NCBI GenBank assembly: GCA_023213235.1
Contig: CP096137.1
Location: 2,854,908 to 2,918,907 of the forward strand
Length of the DNA: 64,000 bases
Source: Elusimicrobiota bacterium
Lineage (GTDB): Bacteria > Elusimicrobiota > Elusimicrobia > UBA1565 > UBA9628
Reading direction: 5' to 3'
Shown here: positions 57,390-64,000 of the stretch, piece after piece
How the letters are laid out: each line of letters starts with the position of its first letter
Position numbering within the stretch: the stretch's first letter is position 1
Notes under the pieces: generated by a model
The model's input: only the letters and a program-made list of their open reading frames with translations
The model's database searches: none
What the model was told of the DNA's origin: nothing
Translations under genes and position numbers: made by a program

Positions 57390-58633
57390 CGCCGCCCCGC
57401 CGCGCGCAGCGCGGCCCCCGCGAGGTACAGCGAGCCGGCGCACACCGCCGTCGCCGGCGCGCGCGGGTCGCGCCGCCAGGCGGAGATCGCCGCGCCCGGG
57501 TCGCGCTCGACGGTCACGCGCGCCTTCGGCGCGGCCCGGCGGACATGGTCGGCGAGCGCCATGGGATCCAGCGCGCGCGGACTCGGCGGCCGCACGACGA
57601 CGACGTCCTTCAGGAACGGCGCCAGCGGCCCGAGCACGCCGCGCGCGTCCTTGTCCTTCATGAGGCCGAGTATGAAGCGAGCCGGCCTCTTCGAGTGCGG
57701 CGAGGCGCGCCAAGTCGCGGCCAGCGCGCGCGCGGCCTCCGGGTTGTGGCCGCCGTCGACGACGAGCGTCTTCTTCCCCAGCTTGATCGCCTCGAAGCGG
57801 CCCGGCCAGGCGACGCGCGCGAGGCCCTTCGCCCACGCGGCCTCCGGCACGGGCAGGCCCGAGGCGTCGACGGCCGCGCGCGCGAGCGCCGCGTTCCAGC
57901 CCTGCCGGGAGCCGAGCAAGGACAGCGTGTAGGCGCGGCCGTTCGGGGCGCGCAGGACCTGGCGGCCGCGCGCCCAGTCGGTCTTGACGCTCGCCCACGG
58001 GCGGCGCACGACGACGGGCACGCCGCGCGCGGCGGCGCGCGCGAGCGCGGGCAGCGGCGGCCGCACGGCGGGGCGGCCCGCCTTGAAGATGCCGGCCTTC
58101 TGCCGCGCGATCGCCGCGAGGGTGCGGCCCAGGTAGGCCTGGTGGTCGAAGTCGACCGAGGTCACGATCGCGGCCAGCGGCGCCGGCACGACGTTCGTCG
58201 CGTCGAGCAGGCCGCCGAGCCCGGTCTCGAGCACCATCACGTCGCAGCGCGCCTCCGCGAAGGTCTGGAACGCGATCGAGGTCAGCAGCTCGAAGTAGGT
58301 CAGGCGCTTCTTCGGGTCCGCCGCGAGGGCGCGGGCCATCGCGCGCGCGAAGCTCTTCTCGGAGACCTTCTTTCCGTCGACGGTGATCCGCTCGCGCACG
58401 CCGAGCAGGTGCGGCGAGGTGTAGAGCCCCGTCTTGTAGCCGGCGGCCGTCAGCACGGCGGCGAGCATCGCGCACGTCGAGCCCTTGCCGTTGGTGCCGG
58501 CGACGTGGAACGCGGGGACCTTCAGGTGCGGGTCGCCCAGGCGCGCGAGGTGCGCGCGGACGCGGTCGAGGCCGAGCTCGACGCGCGCCTCCTGGCGCTC
58601 CTCGAGGACGGCCAGCGCCCGCGCGAAGGTCAT
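57386..58633 (-). CDS. folC: Folylpolyglutamate synthase/dihydrofolate synthase
   Basis: 415 aa. VAGTNGKGSTCAMLAAVL is the Mur-ligase-type P-loop, followed by ETGLGGLLDATN, TSVDFDHQAYLG and the C-terminal VDGGHNPEAA. It adds glutamate to dihydropteroate and folates in the cytoplasm. The ATG overlaps the murA stop (ATGA) and its own stop overlaps the ROK start. Confidence 0.92.
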   Translation of the reverse strand: MTFARALAVLEERQEARVELGLDRVRAHLARLGDPHLKVPAFHVAGTNGKGSTCAMLAAVLTAAGYKTGLYTSPHLLGVRERITVDGKKVSEKSFARAMARALAADPKKRLTYFELLTSIAFQTFAEARCDVMVLETGLGGLLDATNVVPAPLAAIVTSVDFDHQAYLGRTLAAIARQKAGIFKAGRPAVRPPLPALARAAARGVPVVVRRPWASVKTDWARGRQVLRAPNGRAYTLSLLGSRQGWNAALARAAVDASGLPVPEAAWAKGLARVAWPGRFEAIKLGKKTLVVDGGHNPEAARALAATWRASPHSKRPARFILGLMKDKDARGVLGPLAPFLKDVVVVRPPSPRALDPMALADHVRRAAPKARVTVERDPGAAISAWRRDPRAPATAVCAGSLYLAGAALRAAGRR

Positions 58634-59882
58634 TTCACCCGCTCGACGCGGGCCCCGGCCCCGGCGAGCTTGCGCTCGACGTCCTCGTAGCCGCGGTCGA
58701 TGTGGTAGACGCGCGCGATCGTCGTGCGGCCCTTCGCGGCGACGCCCGCGACGAGCAAGGACGCGCCGGCGCGGATGTCGGAGGCCATGATCGGCGCGCC
58801 CGACAGGCGCTCCTGGCCCGCGACGACGGCCGTGCGCCCCGACACCGCGATCTGCGCGCCCATGCGCCCGAGCTCGGCGGCGTGCAGGAAGCGGTTCTCG
58901 AAGACGGTCTCCGTCACCTTGGCGAAGCCCGTGCACAAGGTCATCAGCGCCATCCACGGCGCCTGCAGGTCGGTCGGGAAGCCGGGGTGCGGCTTGGTCA
59001 CGATCGAGACGGCCTTCGGACGGCGCTCCATGACGAGCTCGATCCAGCCCTTGCCCGTCTTGATCTTCGCGCCCGCGCGCTTGAGCGCGGCGAGCACGGC
59101 GGTCAGGTGCGAGGCCTCCGCGCCCTGCAGGCGCACCTTGCCCCGCGCGGCGGCCGCCGCGAGCAGGAACGTCCCGGCCTCGATACGATCCGGGATGACC
59201 CGATGGCGCGCTCCCCAAGCTTCGGCTTCCCGTCGATCACGACGGTTGCCGTTCCGGCGCCCCGAATTTTCGCCCCAAGCCGTTCGAGGAAAATGCCGAG
59301 GTCTTCCATCTCGGGTTCTCTCGCGGCGTTCGTGATCGTGGTCTTGCCCTCGAGGACGGCCGCCGCCATCATGAGATTCTGCGTCGCGCCGACCGACGGG
59401 AAGCGCAGCTTGATCGTCGTCGCTTTGAGGCTCGGCGCCGACATGATGATGTCGCCCTGATCGGCGATGCGCCGCGCGCCCATGGCCTCGAAGCCCTTGA
59501 GGTGGATGTCGATCGGTCGGAGACCGATGGCGCACCCTCCGGGAATCGGCACGCGCACGAGGCCGAAGCGCGCGAGCAGCGGGCCCGCGGCGAGCACCGA
59601 GGCGCGCATCTGCTTGACGATGTCATAGGGCGCCTGGGTCTTGAGCGAGCCCGTCGCCGTCACCGTGACCGTCGAGCCGGCGACCTTCACCTTCTTGCCG
59701 AGGCTCTCGAGCAGGCGGAACGTCGTGCGCAGGTCGCGCAGCGTCGCCGGAACGTTCTCGATCACGCACGCCTCGTCGGTCAGGAGCGTGGCGATCAGGA
59801 TCGGGAGCGCGGCGTTCTTGGCCCCGCTGACCTTGATGGTGCCGTTGAGCGGCTTGCCGCCTTCGATGATCAATTTATCCAT
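58630..59882 (-). CDS. murA: UDP-N-acetylglucosamine 1-carboxyvinyltransferase (frameshifted)
   Basis: 417 aa after restoring one base near 59204-59206, the usual MurA length. The N-terminus MDKLIIEGGKPLNGTIKVSGAKNAALPIL, VKQMRASVLAAGPLLARFG with the enolpyruvyl-transferase RASV segment, and later RIEAGTFLLAAAAARG and SDIRAGASLLVAG confirm it. The catalytic-loop residue after GG(C) in IPGGCAIGLRPI is Cys, so fosfomycin-sensitive type is expected. It catalyses the first committed step of peptidoglycan synthesis and begins the operon. Confidence 0.93.
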
Positions 59883-59973
59883 GGTTTTCCGGCCGGGAGG
59901 GTATTAAAGCACTCCGGGACGCCTCGCCTCCACTACCCAGAAGCCGGCAGGGGACTTTCTCCGAAATACCTTC

Positions 59974-60051
59974 TGCTCTTTAAAGCGCAATCGATCGAAA
60001 ATGGAGAAATATAAACGGCTTATTCGAGTCCGCTGCGCATTAAAGAGCAGC
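59974..60051. repeat. Inverted repeat CTGCTCTTTAA(A/T)GCGCA
   Basis: 17-nt arms (59974-59990 and 60035-60051) with one mismatch, separated by 44 nt, lie in the 197-nt gap between murA and prmC. Flanks (GGGGAC.. and ..GTCCCC) extend the similarity loosely. No other feature was found in this gap. It may be an operator or an mRNA hairpin. Confidence 0.5.
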
Positions 60052-60079
60052 GGGTCCCCGGGAGAGTATTCCCCTCCGC

Positions 60080-60940
60080 TCAGGCGGGCAGGAGGCCGAA
60101 CGCGAAGCGCTCGAGGCCTTGGAGGTCCTTCTTGATCACGATGTCCTTGAAGCCGAGCGAGGCGTAGAGCTTGGCGACGGCGGGCCCCTGCTTGGAACCG
60201 ATTTCCATCGCGAGGGCGCCGCCCGGCTTGAGCATCTTGGGCGCCATCGCGGCGATCGCGCGGACGGCGTCGAGGCCGTCCTTGCCGCCGTCGAGCGCCA
60301 GGCGCGGCTCGCGCTGGACCTCGGGGTCGAGGCCGTCGAGGTCCTTCGTCGGAATGTAGGGCGGGTTCGAGACGAGCAGGTCGGCCCAGCCGCGCAGCCC
60401 CTGCTTGTCGGAGAACAAGTCTTCTCTGACGAAACGAATCCTATTCCCGACGTGCTGAGCGATCGCGTTTTTCTGGGCGAGGTCGAGCGCGGCCTTGGAG
60501 AGGTCGGTCGCGAAGATCGTTGCCGACGGCAGGAGCTGGGCCAAGGCGATGGCGATGCAGCCCGTGCCCGTGCCGATCTCGAGGATCTTGGGCGTCGCCA
60601 CTTTTTTCAGCAGCCGCTCGCACTCGAGGACCAGCTCCTCGGTCTCCGGGCGCGGCACGAGCGAGTCGCGCGTGACCTCGATCTTGATGCCGAGGAAGGG
60701 CTGGTGGCCGAGGATGTAGGCGACCGGCAGGCGCTTGCCGCGCCACTTGATCCAGTCCCAGTACTGATGCGTCTCCTTGACCGTCAGGCCGCGCGCGCTC
60801 TGGAGCAGGGCCGCGGGCCGCGAGACGCCGAACATCTCGGCCATGAGGAACTCGGCGGAGGCGCGAGCCTCGGGCACGCCGCGCTCGTCGAGATATTTCT
60901 CGGCCTTGGCGAGCCACTCGCCGACGGTGCCCGCGCTCAC
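60080..60940 (-). CDS. prmC: Peptide chain release factor N5-glutamine methyltransferase
   Basis: 286 aa from a GTG overlapping the prfA stop (GTGA). The N-terminal helical domain is followed by [20 protein letters not shown] and the diagnostic [12 protein letters not shown] (NPPY). It methylates Gln of the GGQ motif in RF1 and RF2. Pairing with prfA is standard. Confidence 0.93.
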   Translation of the reverse strand: MSAGTVGEWLAKAEKYLDERGVPEARASAEFLMAEMFGVSRPAALLQSARGLTVKETHQYWDWIKWRGKRLPVAYILGHQPFLGIKIEVTRDSLVPRPETEELVLECERLLKKVATPKILEIGTGTGCIAIALAQLLPSATIFATDLSKAALDLAQKNAIAQHVGNRIRFVREDLFSDKQGLRGWADLLVSNPPYIPTKDLDGLDPEVQREPRLALDGGKDGLDAVRAIAAMAPKMLKPGGALAMEIGSKQGPAVAKLYASLGFKDIVIKKDLQGLERFAFGLLPA

Positions 60941-61989
60941 GAGGATTCCGCCATGAGCAGGCGCCGCTGCTCGTCGCGCAGCGCGTCGAACACGGGGCCG
61001 AGCGAGCCTTCCATGATGTCGGAGAGGTTGTGCCACGACCGCTCGAGGCGGTGGTCGGTCACGCGCGACTGCGGGAAATTGTAGGTGCGGATCTTCTCCG
61101 AGCGGTCGCCGGTGCCGACCTGGGACTTGCGCGCCGACGCGTTCGACGCCGCGGCCTTCTCGCGCTCGGCGTTGGCGAGCATCGAGTACAGGCGGCGCAT
61201 CGCCTTGTCGCGATTGCGGCCCTGGCTGCGCTCCTCCTGGCACTCGACGACGATGCCCGACGGGATGTGCGTGATGCGCACCGCCGTCTCGACCTTGTTG
61301 ACGTTCTGGCCGCCGGCCCCGCCGGCGCGGTAGGTGTCGACCTTGAGCTCGTCGGGGCGGATGACGATCTCGGCCGTCTCCTCGGCCTCGGGCATCACCG
61401 CGACGGTGACGGTCGAGGTGTGGATGCGGCCCGCGGCCTCGGTGGCCGGGACGCGCTGGACGCGGTGCACGCCGCCCTCGTAGCGCAGCCAGGAATACAC
61501 GTCCTTGCCGGAGACGAGGATGACCGCCTGCTTGACGCCCTTGCCGGCCGACGAGAGGTCCTGCGTCTCGATCTTCCAGCCCTTCGTCTCGCAGAAGCGC
61601 ATGTAGGCGCGCAGCAGCTCGCCGGCGAAGAGGCCCGCCTCGTCGCCGCCCGCGCCGGCGCGGATCTCGAGGTAGCAGTTCTTGGAATCGTTGGGGTCCT
61701 TGGGCAGCAGCTCGACGGCGATCTCCGAGGAGAGCGCGTCGCGGCGGGCGACGAGCGCGGGGCGCTCCTCGTCGGCCATCGCCTTCATCTCGGGATCGCT
61801 CTCCATCGCGGCCAATCCCTCGAGCTCGGCGTCGACGCGCATGAGCTCGCGGACCTTCGCCATCAGGGGCCCGAGCTGGCTGTGCTTGACCGCGAGCTCC
61901 TTGAGCTCGGCCGACGACAGGCCGCCGCTCGCGAGCTTGCCTTCGAGCTCGCGATACTCGGCGTCGAGCTTCGCTATTTTGGGATCCAT
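60937..61989 (-). CDS. prfA: Peptide chain release factor 1
   Basis: 350 aa. The tripeptide anticodon PAT appears in [14 protein letters not shown], and the catalytic GGQ in [33 protein letters not shown] also matches. RF1 reads UAA and UAG. A TATACC box ends 6 nt before the ATG. Confidence 0.96.
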   Translation of the reverse strand: MDPKIAKLDAEYRELEGKLASGGLSSAELKELAVKHSQLGPLMAKVRELMRVDAELEGLAAMESDPEMKAMADEERPALVARRDALSSEIAVELLPKDPNDSKNCYLEIRAGAGGDEAGLFAGELLRAYMRFCETKGWKIETQDLSSAGKGVKQAVILVSGKDVYSWLRYEGGVHRVQRVPATEAAGRIHTSTVTVAVMPEAEETAEIVIRPDELKVDTYRAGGAGGQNVNKVETAVRITHIPSGIVVECQEERSQGRNRDKAMRRLYSMLANAEREKAAASNASARKSQVGTGDRSEKIRTYNFPQSRVTDHRLERSWHNLSDIMEGSLGPVFDALRDEQRRLLMAESS

Positions 61990-61995
61990 GGGTCA

Positions 61996-62001
61996 GGTAT
62001 A
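61996..62001 (-). promoter_or_regulatory. -10-like box TATACC of prfA
   Basis: On the minus strand TATACC ends 6 nt before the ATG at 61989, just beyond the rpmE terminator. Confidence 0.45.
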
Positions 62002-62007
62002 AAGAGA

Positions 62008-62033
62008 GGGCCCCGGCCTTTCGGCCGGGGCCC
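62008..62033 (-). terminator. Intrinsic terminator of rpmE
   Basis: An 11-bp stem GGGCCCCGGCC with a 4-nt loop is followed on the minus strand by TCTCTTTAT. Confidence 0.8.
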
Positions 62034-62050
62034 TTATCGGAGCGAGACCG

Positions 62051-62458
62051 CTAGTCCTTCTTCGCGGGCTTGTCCTTCTTGGGGCCGGCCGGCTTCTTCG
62101 CGTCTTCCGTCTTCACGGCGGTCGAGAGAACCTTCTCGCGCTTGGCCGTATGGCCGACGTGGACGAGGCGCTTGGACTGGGTCTTCGCGACCTTGCGCTC
62201 GACGGTCTTGCCCTCGGAGGCGACGAAGCGCTTCTTGAAGCGGTCGATGCGGCCGGCCGTGTCGAGAACCTTCTGCTGGCCCGTGTAAAAGGGGTGAGAG
62301 AGAGCCGAGATGTCGAGCTTGACCATCGGGTAGGTCTTGCCGTCCTCCCAAACGACCGTGTCCTTGGCGACGACGGCCGAGCGGGTCAGGAAGCCCTTGT
62401 TGGCGGAGACGTCCTGGAAAACGACGGTGCGATAGAGCGGGTGCAGGTTCTTCTTCAT
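62051..62458 (-). CDS. rpmE: Ribosomal protein bL31, type B, with basic C-terminal extension
   Basis: 135 aa. MKKNLHPLYRTVVFQDVSANKGFLTRS, KLDISALSHPFYTGQQK and DTAGRIDRFKKRF are typical; the CxxC zinc sites are missing, hence type B (C-). From residue 80 there is an extra segment of about 55 residues rich in Lys, Thr and Ala (AKKPAGPKKDKPAKKD at the end), beyond the usual 80-90 aa. A TATAAT box lies 9 nt before the ATG. Confidence 0.92.
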   Translation of the reverse strand: MKKNLHPLYRTVVFQDVSANKGFLTRSAVVAKDTVVWEDGKTYPMVKLDISALSHPFYTGQQKVLDTAGRIDRFKKRFVASEGKTVERKVAKTQSKRLVHVGHTAKREKVLSTAVKTEDAKKPAGPKKDKPAKKD

Positions 62459-62497
62459 GATGTAGCTATTATACCAAACTCTCGTCTCAAATCGACG

Positions 62498-62892
62498 TCA
62501 GTCTTTCTTGCCCACGGCCCAGATGCCATTGCCGTGGCACGCCATATACAGGAAGACGAACGCGTAGAGCGCGGCCAGCTCGCCCTGGTTGTTGGAGGGC
62601 CAGAAGTTCGAGTTCCACTGGAATTTCCAATGGAATTGCGCATACGCGACCGCCATCGTGCCGGAGCTGATGAAGGCCGCCCAACGCGTCTGCCAGCCGA
62701 CCAGGATCATGACGCCGCCGACCAGCTCGATCATCCCCCGAGCCACATCTGCGAGCCGAACACGAGCGGCGGCATCTGCGGCGGGGCGTAGATGCCCAGG
62801 ATCTTCTGCGCGCCGTGGAAGGCGAACAGCAGACCGGAGACGATCCGCAGCGCGGCGTACGAGGGTTCAGCGAGATGCTTGAGGGATTTCAT
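62498..62892 (-). CDS. DoxX-family membrane protein (frameshifted)
   Basis: Four TM helices: ALRIVSGLLFAFHGAQKIL, a loop with PPLVFGSQMWLG, GMIELVGGVMILVGW and FVFLYMACHGNGIW. One base is missing in the C run 62734-62738; the repaired length is 131 aa. FHGAQKIL and GGMIELVGG are DoxX-family hallmarks. Role unknown; DoxX proteins are linked to redox or thiosulfate metabolism in some bacteria. Confidence 0.82.
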
Positions 62893-62898
62893 GCGCCA

Positions 62899-62904
62899 AT
62901 TCTA
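62899..62904 (-). promoter_or_regulatory. -10 box TAGAAT of the DoxX gene
   Basis: On the minus strand TAGAAT ends 6 nt before the ATG at 62892. Confidence 0.55.
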
Positions 62905-62909
62905 CCAAA

Positions 62910-63922
62910 TCACTCGGAGGGCGCCGGCGGCGGTTGAGCGATGACCGAATCCTGGACGTCGACGCCCATGCCCTCGCTGACCAGGTCGTCGTGATTGCGC
63001 TCGAAAATACAGTCCCAAACGAGGACGCCGCTCGAGCGTAACGACCACAACCCCGTCTCCTCCGCCCCGGAGATGTCCAGGTGCTTGAGCGTGGCCCCGT
63101 CGACGGAATCGAGGGCGACCGCATAGCGCTCGCCCAGCGTCTCGCCCGCCCGCGGCGAGGCGTCGACGGTGAGGTCGCGCGCGACGAAGCCCTTGGTTCT
63201 CTCGATGAGCACGCTCCCGCGGATGACCGTGACGCCCGCTCCGCTCCCCCACAACACCAGCTTCGAAAAGCCGGAAAGCCGGAGCGAGCCCTCGTAAACT
63301 CCCGGACCGACGCGGATGATCCCTCCGTCCGCGCCGAGCCGCGCGGCGGCGTCGGAGATCGACGCCGCTTCCTCCGGCACCCGCACGACGCGCGCGGCGG
63401 CCGGCCCGAGAGCCGCCCAGTCGGCGTCGTCCCAGTGCTCGTAGCCGAGTTGCTTCTTGAGCGCGGCGAGCTCGCGGGCGGCCGCCGAGTCCGCGGGTCC
63501 GACCCAGAAGCCCGCAAGCCGCGACGCGACGGCGCGGACCCACTCCTCCTCCCGCAGGCGGGAACTCAGCGCCAGGATCCGCTGGATCACCGCCTCCGGG
63601 TCGGGCGACATCAGGCCTAGCGGCAGCAGTACGGCGAACCGTTTCCTCATTATGTCCGGGTCGTAGACCTCCGGATGAGAGATCAGAGCGATGCGGTCGG
63701 CCTCGAAGACGATCTCCCGGTATCTCCGGCGGGCGTCGCCTTCCCAGAACAGCTTCTGCAACTCGTGCAGGTCGGTGTTGACCACGCAGCCGGCGACCGC
63801 GCAGCGCGCGGCAGCCTGCAGGCGGATTCCCGCGAGAACGCCCTCGCTCGTCGCCGGCGCGCCGGCCGCCCCGCCGCCGGCGCAAGTAGCGCCAGCGCCA
63901 GGAGCAGCTTAGTCCAGGTCAT
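62910..63922 (-). CDS. Secreted right-handed beta-helix (pectate-lyase-like) protein (frameshifted)
   Basis: A missing base in 63869-63872 separates a signal peptide (MTWTKLLLALALLAPAA) from the rest; the repaired length is 337 aa. The N-terminal half is helical. The second half (about 200-330) has parallel beta-helix rungs (GGIIRVGPGVYEGSLRLSG, KLVLWGSGAGVTVIRG, ATLKHLDISGAEETGLWSL), typical of PbH1/NosD-like folds. Exact function unknown. It overlaps the next gene's end by 14 bp. Confidence 0.68.
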
Positions 63923-64000
63923 AAGTGATCAGGGATCTCCCGTTGAGAAACAGGGCCTTCGGCCTGCCGCCTTGAGTCGTGAACGACAGCGCCGCGGCGC
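63909..64000 (-). CDS. C-terminal fragment of an unidentified protein
   Basis: An open frame from the window edge ends with a TAA at 63909-63911; its last residues read KALFLNGRSLITYDLD. The 14-bp overlap with the start of the beta-helix gene suggests one operon. Too short to identify. Confidence 0.4.
   Translation of the reverse strand, partial: AAALSFTTQGGRPKALFLNGRSLITYDLD

Overview
The window is very GC-rich DNA from a Gram-negative bacterium. It encodes an outer-membrane LptD-like protein, Pal/CpoB/TolB, several lipoproteins and three tandem type IV pilin genes. The pilin sequences and general gene style suggest the phylum Elusimicrobiota; this is an inference from family resemblance and no 16S or marker tree is possible here. 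I saw no tRNA, rRNA, CRISPR array, phage or intact transposase.

Layout. 1-6.5 kb: end of a two-domain M16 protease, a pair of nested-hairpin repeats (2645-2891), a variant nucleotidyl cyclase, a lipoprotein, LemA and secreted unknowns. 6.5-13.4 kb: methyltransferase, FAD enzyme and two TMTC-like GT-C/TPR membrane proteins. 13.3-19.5 kb: two FecR-domain proteins and a TPR/beta-barrel protein, divergent from a CHASE2 adenylate cyclase. 19.7-32.9 kb: subtilase, DsbA/MauE pair, a signalling cluster (REC, MshEN, PAS-GGDEF), split M16 pair, alternative oxidase, REC, GpmA, pal-cpoB-tolB, and a response regulator/histidine kinase. 33.0-40.2 kb: three pilins flanked by two more GT-C proteins and a duplicated membrane protein. 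40.3-49.1 kb: a papain-like amidase, saccharopine-type dehydrogenase, an orphan membrane sensor, rhodanese, cyclophilin lipoprotein and a GABA-type operon (permease, aldehyde dehydrogenase, aminotransferase). 49.1-53.8 kb (minus): rfbB, tdk, cyclophilin, FHA-adenylate cyclase and a SecD-like/caspase fusion. 54-64 kb (minus): prfA-prmC, murA-folC-ROK-lptD, rpmE, DoxX and a beta-helix protein.

Three themes stand out. (1) A protein joining a SecD P1-like periplasmic domain to a caspase-like peptidase is translationally coupled to an FHA-cyclase; I regard this as the most novel system here. (2) About twenty genes have a -10-like hexamer ending 5-8 nt (mostly exactly 6 nt) before the start codon, which implies leaderless mRNAs; genes inside operons instead overlap by ATGA/GTGA/TTGA. 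(3) About thirty reading frames are broken by the same type of event, a missing base that usually lies in a G/C (or A) run. This looks like long-read homopolymer error rather than gene decay, so the gene coordinates below span the repaired frames. Three long hairpins with shared GTCAG(A/G)CC tips, and the paired nested hairpins, are likely mobile or structured repeats.
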